Shown: in pieces, positions 55,208 to 63,495 of the stretch | Layout of the letters: every line of letters begins with the position of its first letter | Numbering within the stretch: the first letter of the stretch is position 1 | From: CAWGHZ01 sp963775315 | Lineage (GTDB): Bacteria > Pseudomonadota > Alphaproteobacteria > MPNO01 > DASWLB01 | DNA length: 64,000 nt | Assembly (NCBI GenBank): GCA_963775315.1 | Contig: CAVZIN010000010.1 | Span: forward strand, 372,001 to 436,000 | Direction of reading: 5' to 3' | Notes under the pieces: model-generated | Database searches by the model: none | What the model was told of the DNA's origin: nothing | The model's input: the letters and a program-made list of their open reading frames with translations, nothing else | Made by a program: the position numbers and the translations under genes

Positions 55208-55843
55208 CTAGAACAGGCGGCGCGTGATTTCGACGGTGTCTCCGGGCAGTACGGGCGTATCCAGCTGAACGGAAAGTTCGCGAACGCCTTCGCCGCTGTC
55301 GCGCACGACGGTGGCCGGTGCAAAGCGCGCCCGGCGCGTGTAGCCGCCCGCGATGGCCACGGCCCGGCGCACGGTCAACCCGGCCACGTAGGGATAGCTG
55401 CCCGCCTTGTTCACCTCGCCGTAGATATAGAACGGGCGGTAGTTCAACACCTCGACCGTCACGCGCGGATCGACGATGAACTTGCGGTCGAGCTCCGCCC
55501 GGATCTTCTCCTGCAATTCGGGCACGGTCAGCCCCTTGGCGGCGATCTGGCCGAGCAGCGGGTAACCGATCGTGCCGGAGCCGTCGATCTCGAACTGTCC
55601 CGATTCCTGCGGCTGGCCGAACACGGTGACTTTCAGCTTGTCGCCGGGGCCGAGCCGATAGGCGGAAATGTCCTGCATTGCGGGGCTGCCCGCGGACGGC
55701 TCGACCTGCGAGGCGCTCTCGTCCGCTGGTCCGCTGCAGCCGGCCATAGCCAGCATCGCCGCCAGGACCGCAGCGGCAAGCCCAGCACGACGCCGCGCCG
55801 GCCGGATGGGACGACCCAAAATTGTCTTCTGTCGGTTAATCAC
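55208..55843 (-). CDS. Wza-type polysaccharide export lipoprotein
   Basis: 211 residues from GTG 55843. The signal peptide has lipobox LAMAGC (Cys about 35). Poly_export domain: SAYRLGPGDKLKVTVFGQPQ, GTIGYPLLGQIAAKGLTVPE, and DPRVTVEVLNYRPFYIYGEV, followed by a SLBB-like VNKAGSYPYVAGLTVRRAVA and LDTPVLPGDTVEITRRLF. It is shorter than E. coli Wza and lacks the transmembrane C-terminal helix, like the outer-membrane export proteins that need a separate barrel. The barrel gene lies upstream (56072-57412). A CRP-like palindrome is 55 bases upstream of the start. Confidence 0.92.
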   Translation of the reverse strand: MINRQKTILGRPIRPARRRAGLAAAVLAAMLAMAGCSGPADESASQVEPSAGSPAMQDISAYRLGPGDKLKVTVFGQPQESGQFEIDGSGTIGYPLLGQIAAKGLTVPELQEKIRAELDRKFIVDPRVTVEVLNYRPFYIYGEVNKAGSYPYVAGLTVRRAVAIAGGYTRRARFAPATVVRDSGEGVRELSVQLDTPVLPGDTVEITRRLF

Positions 55844-55897
55844 TGTTAATATTTACCTCGTATCCGCCGCCCTATTTCAAATTCAGGGCGAATTGGC

Positions 55898-55913
55898 TGT
55901 GACGGTCGTCACA
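55898..55913. promoter_or_regulatory. Perfect CRP/FNR-type palindrome upstream of the wza-like gene
   Basis: TGTGACGGTCGTCACA. The half-sites TGTGA and TCACA with a 6-base spacer match the classical CRP consensus exactly. The site lies 55 bases upstream of the wza-like start, a usual place for a CRP-family activator or repressor. The regulator is not in the window. Confidence 0.6.
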
Positions 55914-56071
55914 AACCGCTGAGATTCGCCGGCCGGATCTCGCGACCCGGTGCGCCATCCCACGACGCGTAAGCATGCGGATCATAATTGTTCGTTAACC
56001 ACGAATCGCAAGGGCGAGCCGCGACCGCTCCGGCTTTGTCGCACCATTGGTCCCTTCTTAATGGTCCCTTC

Positions 56072-57412
56072 CTAAAGGTGTTCGCCGACGGCGAGCGTCA
56101 TGACCTGGTCGCTGAAACCGGCGCCGGCCAAGGTCGAATTCCGGCGGGCCATCGAATAGGCGAGGCGGGCATACCACCTGCTGCCGATCCGGTAGTCGAA
56201 CGCGAGCGAGCCGTCGATCACCGTGTCGTCGCGCCGGAAGCCGCGGAACGACTGGTCCGAATATCCGGCGCGCAGCGAGACGATGAGATTGTCGAGGTAT
56301 TCGTAGTCGACGCCGATCTTCCCCTCGCTGACCAGGACGCCGGACGCCCCGACCAGGGTCGTCTCGTCGATGCGCCGCGTCAGCCCGGCGGTGACGGTCA
56401 GCAGACCGGTCGGGTTCCAGATCAGCTTGCCGTCGAGCGATACACCCGACACCGTCTCGAACCCCGGCTCGTCGAAGCGCTGGCTCAGATAGCCCGCACC
56501 GAACTCGATGAAGGTCACGCCCGTCACATCCCAGGTCAGTCCGGCCTGGATGTTGTAGCCGTTCGAGCCCTGCAGCAGGCCGCCGGCATCGACGCGCCGC
56601 GCATAGTTGCGGGTATTGTAGCGCGGCTCGACGAACACGGTGGTGCCGGGACTGAACTCGTAGCCGGTGCGCACGGCGTAGGTGGTCTCGACGCGGTCGC
56701 CGTCTGGCGTGGTCAGGGGATCGCCGCCCGAATTGGTAATGTCGTCGCGCGCGATCCTGGCGCTGAGCAGGACGGCGTCCGCCATGTAGCGCACCTCGCC
56801 ATGCGCGTTCAGGACGTCGGCCGTTTGCGGTGGGACGTTGGCGCCGCCGGGATTGTCGGGCGTGCCGCGCTGCGTCTGGGCTTCGGAATAGCCCGCCTCG
56901 CCGGAGACGTACAGCGCCTCGGTGACGTCGATCCGTCCCCCGAGACTGGTCCGGTAATTGACGAAGTCCTCGCCGGGGTACACGAAATGCCGGCCGACGT
57001 CGCCGCCGACGGCGAAATGCGCCTCGTGGTTGGCCCAGTCCGAGGCGATCGACACCGATGGGCGGAAGTCGAAGATCGCGTCGCCGCGCTTGTCGGTTTC
57101 GGTGCGGAAGATGTTGGAGTCATAGGACATCGCGACCTCGGCGGTCGGATGCACCACGAAGCTTGCGAGCGGCGAGCTCTTGTTCGCGACCGTCTGCTCG
57201 TCCACCAGCCCGACATGGTAGAGCACCTCGTCCAGCTCGAGACCGATCGGCGCGAACTCGGGGCGGGGGCGGTCGAGCACGGATTCGGTCCGCGCCTGCT
57301 GTGCATGGGTGACGACGGGAAGGAGCGCGAGCGCGGCCGCGGCCGCGGCCATCAATCCAAAGCTGGCCCGTGGCCAGGCGGCCAGACGCCGGGACCGGCC
57401 TTCTACGCCCAT
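56072..57412 (-). CDS. Outer-membrane beta-barrel protein of the polysaccharide locus
   Basis: 446 residues from ATG 57412. A signal peptide (about 1-37, ending VVTHAQQ) is followed by a PF10082-like barrel (BBP2_2). There are many alternating hydrophobic strands with aromatic ends: VHPTAEVAMSYDSNIFR, YVSGEAGYSEAQTQ, TTVFVEPRYNTRNYARR, TFIEFGAGYLSQRF, LIVSLRAGYSDQSF and RWYARLAYSMARRN. Proteins of this group sit next to Wza-type genes lacking their own pore helix and may form the exit channel. The start is one base from the stop of the upstream exported protein (TGA 57416-57414), so they are coupled. The last residues are LAVGEHL. Confidence 0.85.
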   Translation of the reverse strand: MGVEGRSRRLAAWPRASFGLMAAAAAALALLPVVTHAQQARTESVLDRPRPEFAPIGLELDEVLYHVGLVDEQTVANKSSPLASFVVHPTAEVAMSYDSNIFRTETDKRGDAIFDFRPSVSIASDWANHEAHFAVGGDVGRHFVYPGEDFVNYRTSLGGRIDVTEALYVSGEAGYSEAQTQRGTPDNPGGANVPPQTADVLNAHGEVRYMADAVLLSARIARDDITNSGGDPLTTPDGDRVETTYAVRTGYEFSPGTTVFVEPRYNTRNYARRVDAGGLLQGSNGYNIQAGLTWDVTGVTFIEFGAGYLSQRFDEPGFETVSGVSLDGKLIWNPTGLLTVTAGLTRRIDETTLVGASGVLVSEGKIGVDYEYLDNLIVSLRAGYSDQSFRGFRRDDTVIDGSLAFDYRIGSRWYARLAYSMARRNSTLAGAGFSDQVMTLAVGEHL

Positions 57413-57413
57413 A

Positions 57414-58007
57414 TCAACTCGGGCTTGCCTGATCCGTGTTTTCGAAGACCGGCGGCGGCAGGTCGAGCGGAATGGCTTGTTGCGCGGTGTTGGGCCCGGC
57501 CGCCGGCGCAATGTCCTGCAGCTGCGCCAACGTGCCGAGGTCCTGCAGCAGCGCCGCCATCGCCGTCTGAAGCTCCGACTCGATGGCCAGGCGGACGTCT
57601 TCCGGGATCGCGCCGCCCGGCGCGTTCTGGCCTCGCGCCAGCGAGGCACGCGTCAGATCCATGATGCGGCCCAGCGCCGCGACGACTTGATCCGGGGTCA
57701 TTTCCGCCGCGCGGGCGCGCACCGACTGGACGAGATGAAGCACGCGGCGTTTCAGCTCGCGTAACGGCACGTCGATGCCCAGCCAGGCGCGCAGTGCCCG
57801 CATACCGCGCTCGCTTCCCGAAAAGATGCCTTCCATCACCTGGTCCGACGGCTGCGGTGGTGGCTGCTGCGCCCCGTTCGCGGGAGGCGGATTTGCGGCC
57901 TGAACCGGCGCCGAATCCTGCGCGAAGGCGGAGCCGGAGCCAAAGCCCAGGGTCAGCGCCGCCGTGAGGACGAGCATCGCAAAATATCGGATCGAACGTC
58001 GAGACAT
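57414..58007 (-). CDS. Unknown exported helical protein
   Basis: 197 residues. Signal peptide about 1-29 (RYFAMLVLTAALTLGFGSGS, then AFAQD). A Pro/Gln-rich linker (NPPPANGAQQPPPQPSDQ) precedes an amphipathic, mostly helical body: MEGIFSGSERGMRALRAWLG, LRELKRRVLHLVQSVRARAA, AIESELQTAMAALLQDLGTL, ending in a Pro-rich LPPPVFENTDQASPS. No family is recognised. It is directly upstream of the barrel gene (1-base gap), implying a shared function in the outer membrane or periplasm. Confidence 0.65.
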   Translation of the reverse strand: MSRRSIRYFAMLVLTAALTLGFGSGSAFAQDSAPVQAANPPPANGAQQPPPQPSDQVMEGIFSGSERGMRALRAWLGIDVPLRELKRRVLHLVQSVRARAAEMTPDQVVAALGRIMDLTRASLARGQNAPGGAIPEDVRLAIESELQTAMAALLQDLGTLAQLQDIAPAAGPNTAQQAIPLDLPPPVFENTDQASPS

Positions 58008-58131
58008 GCCCTGTTCCGCGGCCTTCCATCCTCTGTTGGTACCGGGCCTTCCGCCCGGCGCCGCGCCACCCCGTGGAAGTATACACCGAATCTGGTGGCC
58101 TTTTCCGCCCCCGATGGTGCGCCCGGCGTCT

Positions 58132-58428
58132 TCACGATTCGTTAACGCCCGTCTCGCCAGTCACGACGGCCAGTCCGCGCGCCAGCAGATCGGCCGTCGC
58201 GCGATCCAGATCGGCCCGAATTCGCGCCCGCCCGGCGTCGGGAAAGGCGGCAGCGAACGCCTCGGTGAGCTCGTCCGCGCTGCGCGGCTCGGCCAGCAGC
58301 CGCCACAGCGCGCTGGTGACGGCGTCGAGATAGAAGACCTCCTGGCTCGACGGCTCGACCAGAAAGGTCTCGTCGTCGACAACGGTCGCGCTGATCGCCG
58401 GGTTGCGCAGATAGCGGATTTCAGCCAT
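58132..58428 (-). CDS. PqqD-like protein of an HprK-related (HPr-rel-A-like) system
   Basis: 98 residues from ATG 58428. A PqqD-type winged fold: ISATVVDDETFLVEPSSQEV, FYLDAVTSALWRLLAEPRSA, DELTEAFAAAFPDAGRARIR and ADLDRATADLLARGLAVV. PqqD relatives bind leader peptides or act as small adaptors; those in HPr-rel-A systems have no proven role. Its start overlaps the end of the HprK-related gene by 8 bases. Expected cytoplasmic. Confidence 0.78.
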   Translation of the reverse strand: MAEIRYLRNPAISATVVDDETFLVEPSSQEVFYLDAVTSALWRLLAEPRSADELTEAFAAAFPDAGRARIRADLDRATADLLARGLAVVTGETGVNES

Positions 58429-59332
58429 TCGCCGTGTCCTCGGCCGGCGCGAATTCCGCGGCCAGCAGAGCCGCCGCCGCCGGGCTGGACGCGAACGGCA
58501 GCCGCAGGACCGGCACACGCCGGGCGAGCCCTTCGAGCGCGCGCACCAGCGCATCCGCCGGCCGGTCCGCGGCATAGCAGTGGGGCACGAGCGCCCGGAC
58601 CGCCTGGGAGGGAGACAGCGGTGCCGGACCGTCGCCGGACGCGCCGCGCGCGAGAATCACAACGGCGGCAAGCGGCGCGGTCGCACCGAACGGCGCCGCC
58701 TCGCCCGGCTTCATACGCAGGTATGTCGCGATCTCCCCTGCATATGCCGTGCGCTCCATGATGAAGCGCGCATAGGCGGCGCCGCTGCCCGGCGGCAAGG
58801 GCTGGCGGGCCTTGGGGGCGAGGCCGAACGACATGGCCTCGGGAGCATCGCCCGGACGTATGCCGATCCGGTCGTCGCCGAACAGGAGATGTCCCAATTC
58901 CGCCAGCATCAGCGCGACGGAGGATTTTCCGGCGCCGGAATTGCCGACCAGCGCGACGATGCCCGCGCCGATCCGCGCGGCGCCCGCATGCAGGCAGATC
59001 AGTGACGCGTCGCGCGCCACCACGACCATGACCAGCGCGCCGGCAGCGCCGTTCGCCGCGTCGAGCGCGTTGTCGAATTCAAGGACGGCGCCGTAGCTGC
59101 CGCTCACCGCATAGCCGCCCGACGCCGTGCGGCCGATTTGGATGTCTGCGAAATCCGCTGGCTCGGCCGGGCGAACGCGCCAGCCGTACAGGAACAGTCC
59201 GAGTTGTTCGATCACCGGCTCCGCGCCGGCACCGGCAACGACAATCGGCGCCGTGTCGGGGCCGAGCCGCCAGGCGTCGCCAGCGAAAGAAGCGGAAGGC
59301 GCTCTAGTCCGCGACGTTCTCGCGCGGCGCAT
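58421..59332 (-). CDS. HprK-related kinase
   Basis: 303 residues from ATG 59332. The C-terminal half resembles HPr kinase: Walker A IVALVGNSGAGKSSVALMLA (about 149-168), then HLLFGDDRIGIRPGDAPEAM and RQPLPPGSG. The N-terminal half (ADIQIGRTASGGYAVSGSYG) is specific to the HprK-rel-A type. No HPr protein gene is in the window, so the phosphate acceptor is unknown. In other bacteria this kinase, a PqqD-like protein and an NTP_transf_5 protein co-occur in exopolysaccharide loci, often with an exosortase; no exosortase is seen here. The ATG overlaps the regA gene by 29 bases. Confidence 0.82.
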   Translation of the reverse strand: MRRARTSRTRAPSASFAGDAWRLGPDTAPIVVAGAGAEPVIEQLGLFLYGWRVRPAEPADFADIQIGRTASGGYAVSGSYGAVLEFDNALDAANGAAGALVMVVVARDASLICLHAGAARIGAGIVALVGNSGAGKSSVALMLAELGHLLFGDDRIGIRPGDAPEAMSFGLAPKARQPLPPGSGAAYARFIMERTAYAGEIATYLRMKPGEAAPFGATAPLAAVVILARGASGDGPAPLSPSQAVRALVPHCYAADRPADALVRALEGLARRVPVLRLPFASSPAAAALLAAEFAPAEDTANG

Positions 59333-59879
59333 GCTTGGAAAGAATCCGCTGGAGGGTGCGCCGGTGCATGTTGAGCCGGCGCGCCGTCTCGGAGACGTTG
59401 CGGTCGCATTGCTCGAAGACGCGCTGGATATGTTCCCACCGCACGCGATCGGCCGACATCGGGTTTTCGGGCGGCGGCGGCAGGGCGTGCTCGCCCGCGA
59501 GCAGCGCCGCTTCCACCTGGTCGGCGTCGGCGGGCTTGGCGAGGTAATCGAGCGCGCCGGCCTTCACCGCCGCAACGGCGGTGGCGATGTTGCCGTAGCC
59601 GGTCAGCATCACGATGCGGGAGTCGGGCCGCGCGGCGCGCAGCGCCGTCACGACGTCGAGACCGCTGCCATCCTCGAGGCGGAGGTCGAGGACCGCGAAG
59701 GCCGGAGGCTCGGCGCGCGCGGACGCGATGCCGTCGGCCACCGACAGGGCGGTTCGCACCTCGTAGCCGCGGCGCTCCATCGCGCGGGCGAGACGGGCCA
59801 GGAAAGGGGCATCGTCGTCGACGATCAGGAGTGACCGTTCGGCGCCCTGGCCCCGGGGGGACTCTTGAAGCTGGGTCAT
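59304..59879 (-). CDS. regA: RegA/PrrA/ActR-family redox response regulator
   Basis: 191 residues. Receiver domain: LLIVDDDAPFLARLARAMER, phosphoacceptor D65 in FAVLDLRLEDGSG, IVMLTGYGNIATAVAAVKAG and DYLAKPADADQV. The C-terminal Fis-type helix-turn-helix is VSETARRLNMHRRTLQRILS. The family controls photosynthesis, respiration, nitrogen and carbon fixation genes in response to redox state. Start ATG 59879 overlaps the sensor gene stop (ATGA). Its stop lies inside the start of the HprK-related gene, so the regulator may be transcribed with the polysaccharide control genes. Confidence 0.92.
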   Translation of the reverse strand: MTQLQESPRGQGAERSLLIVDDDAPFLARLARAMERRGYEVRTALSVADGIASARAEPPAFAVLDLRLEDGSGLDVVTALRAARPDSRIVMLTGYGNIATAVAAVKAGALDYLAKPADADQVEAALLAGEHALPPPPENPMSADRVRWEHIQRVFEQCDRNVSETARRLNMHRRTLQRILSKHAPRENVAD

Positions 59880-61210
59880 GGCAATCTGCTTTCTTCGGGC
59901 GGGAACGAGGCGGGCTCGTCCGCCTCGGCTGCCTCCAATATGGAGCGATTCCAGCGAACTGCAACCTCCGCACCGCCTTGGGGCCGGTTGGCGAACGACA
60001 CCCGCCCGCCTGTGTGGCGCAGCAGGGTCTGGGCGATGAAGATGCCGAGCCCCATATGTGCGGCGCCGTCGCGCCAGCCCGAGACGTAGGGCTCGCCCAG
60101 CCGTTCCATGATTCCCGGCTGAAATCCGGGCCCGTCATCGGCGACGACCACCGAGGCGGTATCGTCGTCCCAGCGCGTTGCGACGTCGACCGTCTCGCGG
60201 GCCACCTGGACCGCGTTCTGGATCAAATTTCCGAGACCCTGGAGAAACTCGGCCGAGCGCAGGACCTGCGGCTCCGTGGCCGTCGCGCCATCGGCCGGGC
60301 CGGCATCGAAGCGGATGTGCGTGCCCTTGTTGGCATAGGGGGCGGCCGCCAGCTCCACCACCGACGACAGGGGCAAGTGCATGAACGGCTCGTCCCCCTC
60401 GGGCCGGGCCGCGAGGCGGGCGAGGATGTCGCGGCAGCGCGCCGCCTCGCTGAGCAGCAGCGCGACATCTTCGCCGATCGGGCTGTCGGCGGGCACGTCG
60501 CGGGCGATCTCGCGCGCCACGACCGAAATGGTGCCCAGGGGACTCCCCAGCTCATGCGCGGCGGCGGCGGCGAGCGCGCCGAGGGCCGAAAGCTGGCGCT
60601 CGCGCGACAAGGCGAGCTGTGCGGCCGCAAACGCGTCCTGCATGCGGCGCGCCTCGGCCGCGACACGCCAGGCGTAGGTGGCGAAGAACACGATGCCGAG
60701 GCCGAGCGCCGTCCAGATCCCGAGCACATAGACCAGGGGCAGTGCGAGCCCGCCGCCCTGCCACGGCAGCGGCATGTGCAGGACCGCAAGCACGCTGATG
60801 GCGACCACCGACAGCGTGCACAGCGTCACGGTCGGCCGCGCGCCCAGAATGGTCGCCGACACCGAGACGGGCGCCAGCAGCAGCACGGCAAACGGGTTCT
60901 GCAGCCCGCCGGTCAGGTACAGCAGCACCGAGAGCTGGACGATGTCATAGGCGAGGAACCACGCCGCCGCCGGCTCGCTGAGCCGCACCGCCCGCGGCCG
61001 CTCGAGCATCGCCACCGTCACCGCGAGGTTGACCGCCGCCGACGCGCCGATCACGATCAGGCACTCGGCAAGCGGCAGGCGAAATTCCAGCCCGTAATGA
61101 ACGACCAGGATGGCAAGTGCCTGGCCGGCAACGCCGACCCAGCGGATCGTGGTCAGGGTGCGAAGCCGTACCCGCCCCGGCTCGGCCTGCTGCGCCTCGA
61201 GCCGTCCCAT
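59876..61210 (-). CDS. regB: RegB/PrrB-type redox sensor histidine kinase
   Basis: 444 residues from ATG 61210; an ATG at 61273 lies in the repeat and is less likely. Six membrane helices are seen, with the quinone-site heptapeptide GGLQNPF at 101-107. The H-box AAAAAHELGSPLGTIS has H219, and C259 in SEAARCRDILARLA lies 40 residues later. This is the same H-to-C spacing as H225 and C265 in Rhodobacter RegB, whose Cys acts as a redox switch. The ATPase domain has LGNLIQNAVQVA, VVVADDGPGF and MGLGIFIAQTLLRHTGG. It should phosphorylate RegA when the quinone pool is reduced. Confidence 0.93.
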   Translation of the reverse strand: MGRLEAQQAEPGRVRLRTLTTIRWVGVAGQALAILVVHYGLEFRLPLAECLIVIGASAAVNLAVTVAMLERPRAVRLSEPAAAWFLAYDIVQLSVLLYLTGGLQNPFAVLLLAPVSVSATILGARPTVTLCTLSVVAISVLAVLHMPLPWQGGGLALPLVYVLGIWTALGLGIVFFATYAWRVAAEARRMQDAFAAAQLALSRERQLSALGALAAAAAHELGSPLGTISVVAREIARDVPADSPIGEDVALLLSEAARCRDILARLAARPEGDEPFMHLPLSSVVELAAAPYANKGTHIRFDAGPADGATATEPQVLRSAEFLQGLGNLIQNAVQVARETVDVATRWDDDTASVVVADDGPGFQPGIMERLGEPYVSGWRDGAAHMGLGIFIAQTLLRHTGGRVSFANRPQGGAEVAVRWNRSILEAAEADEPASFPPEESRLP

Positions 61211-61249
61211 CAGCCGGTCATCGCGCGATTGCGGAGCCGAGAAAAGCAG

Positions 61250-61394
61250 CCCCTCACCCTGTCCCTCTCCCAAGGGGAGAGGGCACGCCGCGATGATCTT
61301 TCCGAATCTCTGTCGGGCGCCGAATCCGCGATCGAGTCCACGAAAGTACGGGCAGGGTTCCCTCTCCCGCGGGGAGAGGGACAGGGTGAGGGGT
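61250..61394. repeat. Long inverted repeat with nested hairpins
   Basis: The left arm is CCCCTCACCCTGTCCCTCTC (about 61250-61269) followed by CCAAGGGGAGAGGG. The right arm is CCCTCTCCCGCGGGGAGAGG followed by GACAGGGTGAGGGG (to about 61394). The arms pair over more than 20 bases and each also folds on itself. About 80 bases lie between. It is a typical dispersed intergenic repeat, here between regB and the truncated TauD-family gene. Confidence 0.82.
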
Positions 61395-61437
61395 CAGGCG
61401 TCGACGGGTGGAACGGGCATTCGATCGCCACGAGCCC

Positions 61438-61690
61438 TCACGCGATCAAGAACGTCTCGAACGCCTTTTCGGTGCGGCGCGACGGAAAGCCGCCCCGCAC
61501 CGCGCCCGGACGCAGGTCGCGGTAGAAGGTGCGGAACCCCTCGCCCAGCGTGCGCGAGTTCGGTACCGACAGCCACAGCCGCAGCAGGTGGCGGTGCCGC
61601 TCGGGCTCGGGCCAGTCCTCGAATTCGGTGCGCGAATGGAACATGGTGTGATTGTTGACGAACTGGATGTCGCCCGGCTCGAACATCATG
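61438..61690 (-). CDS. TauD/TfdA-family dioxygenase, C-terminal fragment cut at junction
   Basis: 83 C-terminal residues, ending at TGA 61440-61438. Family signature: MMFEPGDIQFVNNHTMFHSR, TEFEDWPEPERHRHLLRLWL and a C-terminal KAFETFLIA. In Fe(II)/2-oxoglutarate dioxygenases of this family the His in NNHTMFHSR and the Arg in RHLLRLW bind iron and 2-oxoglutarate. The protein normally continues upstream by about 250 residues, but the DNA turns AT-rich at about 61690 and no further TauD sequence follows. The loss is best explained by the chimeric join. Confidence 0.85.
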
Positions 61691-61700
61691 GAAACGATAT
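61685..61700. other. Apparent chimeric join between two genomes
   Basis: To the left is GC-rich sequence coding for the TauD-family fragment up to MMFEPG. To the right, AT-rich sequence codes, on the opposite strand, for the inside of a Bacteroidota type IX-secreted protein. Both genes are cut at the same point and no mobile element, tRNA or repeat lies there. The exact base cannot be fixed; it is near 61690. Confidence 0.85.
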
Positions 61701-62198
61701 ATTGGTGAACTGGAAAGTTCAGAATGAGAAAGATTTACTGCAATATGAAGTGGAAAAATCAACAGATGGCGTGAAGTTTGTTAAGATCGAAACTGTGGCA
61801 GCCCTCAATAAAGGGGCCGGCAACTACCAAATAACTGATCCTAAAGCATCATCCGGCGATAATTATTACCGGATCAAAATTGTCGGACTGAACGGTGAGA
61901 TAACTTACAGCTCAGTAGTGAAAGTTTCAATCCCGTATATCATGCCGGCCATTAAGATTCATCCAAACCCGATAACTGACGGAATTATTCATTTGCAGTT
62001 CATAAACCAGCCTGCCGGCATGATATGGTACGGCTATTAAACCCGTTGGGCCAGACCATCGTATCCAAACAGATTGAACATGCGGGTGGAAATGCAACCG
62101 AAAATATCAAATGGGATTATTATCTTGCTCATGCTATTTACCAGTTGGAGGTGCTTAAACCCGGGGGAGCAATGGAGGTGATAAAAGTGTTGTATTGA
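61691..62198 (+). CDS. C-terminal part of a Bacteroidota T9SS-secreted protein (partial, frameshift)
   Basis: Open from the junction. The first frame reads NDILVNWKVQNEKDLLQYEV, EKSTDGVKFVKIETV, NYQITDPKASSGDNYYRIKI, then IKIHPNPITDGIIHLQFINQ. After a frame change near 62025 it continues LLNPLGQTIVSKQIEHAGGN, HAIYQLEVLKPGG and ends EVIKVLY at TGA 62196-62198. The last 80 or so residues are a type A T9SS sorting domain (PNP motif start, IYQLEV... IKV end), the signal for the Bacteroidota secretion system. Such FN3-like WxVxNExxLxxYEVEKSxDG modules precede it in Chitinophagaceae-like proteins. Confidence 0.85.
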
Positions 62199-62379
62199 TG
62201 AAAGGGTTATTTGTAACATAATACATTTATCCAAGAAATAAAAAATATGTTAATTTATCTGTTTACTTCAGTTCTTGCAGACGTGACGGGTAAACAGGTA
62301 ATAATAGCACATAAATAATACAATAAGTTACAATATAAGGCGTTTTATAGGTTCAGATCCGAATCTTTAAAATGCCTTT

Positions 62380-63468
62380 ATGAAAAACATTTTTACACTT
62401 TTCTTGCCGTATTGGTTGCCCACTTCACATCAGTCGCACTGCCGGAAACAATGTCACGGCGGCGATTTTGCGCAATTAAGGTCGAATTTATACATCGTGT
62501 CCCCGACGGCTCAACCGTACTGATGGATGGTGCACTCACACAATATTATCGCTGATTATAGCAATGCCATCGATCGCATGGATGCCCGCAAGATGAGCAA
62601 TATGTCAGAAAACTGGGGAATGGTACGGAATAATACGGTGTATGTTATTGAAAGAAGGCATACCAATTGAAGGAAATGATTCTATCTTTTTCAAAATGTG
62701 GAACATGAGGGTCATTACATACCGGCTGGAATTCATTGCCTCCAACCTCGATTTTCCCGGCAGGACGGGCATGCTCGTAGATAAATACCTTAATACTTCC
62801 GCTCCTCTAAACCTTAATGGAACCACTTATGTGGATTTTTCGGTAACAGCCTGATCCGGCATCAAAAGCATCAGACCGGTTTTTGCTTGTTTTTTCAAGA
62901 ACAGTAAAGAAGGGCCTTTTGCCCTTTGCGATATTTTTGCCAATGCATTGTAGCAACCATTCGGTAACTATCAACTGGCAAACGTAAATGAAAAAAACTT
63001 CAGTCAGCTGGCGATCGAACGGTCAACCGATGGCAATTCCTTTGATGGCTCAAAACAGTGCTGGTTACTTACAATAACGGGCAGGCCCAAAATCAATATA
63101 AAGATGAGCAACCACGCGAAGGAACCAACTATTACAGGGTTGTCGCAACTGGCATTGACGGCAGCATCAGCTATAGCAATATTATGAAAGCGGAGATCGC
63201 AAAAACAATACAACAGTCTTCGAGGTGTATCCAAACCCGGTCGTTGGCAACCGTCTTAACCTGCAAATGAAGAACCAGCCTTCCGGCGTTTATAAGATTA
63301 CAATTGAAGAATGCATTCGGGCAGGTTATTCTGTCAAAAGAGATGAACTTTGAAGGTGGGGACCGGTGCCCGGCAATTCGGCCCGCTCATCTTCTTCCCA
63401 CCGGCATTTACCACCTCGAAATAGAATCACCGGACGGAAAACTGAAAGTAATTCCCGTCGTGTTTTAA
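62380..63468 (+). CDS. Bacteroidota secreted protein with T9SS sorting domain (many frameshifts)
   Basis: ATG 62380 opens MKNIFTLF followed, one frame away, by LAVLVAHFTSVALP, a signal peptide. Further pieces across frames are DGSTVLMDGALTQYY, YSNAIDRMDARKMSNMSENW, GMVRNNTVYVIERRHT, GNDSIFFKMWNMRVITYRLE, FPGRTGMLVDKYLNTSAPLN, NFSQLAIERSTDGNSFD, NYYRVVATGIDGSISYSNI, VYPNPVVGNRLNLQMKNQPS and GIYHLEIESPDGKLKVIPVV at TAA 63466-63468. Corrected length is about 360 residues. The end is again a T9SS sorting domain. Function unknown. The 180 bases upstream (62199-62379) are AT-rich with nothing recognised. Confidence 0.75.
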
Positions 63469-63495
63469 TGATTTTCGTTAACAAGCAATAGTTTT

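Noticed and set aside
55831..55850. CtrA site (TTAA-N7-TTAA) upstream of the wza-like gene
   Set aside because: The two TTAA blocks are 6 bases apart, not 7, and one overlaps the start codon region.
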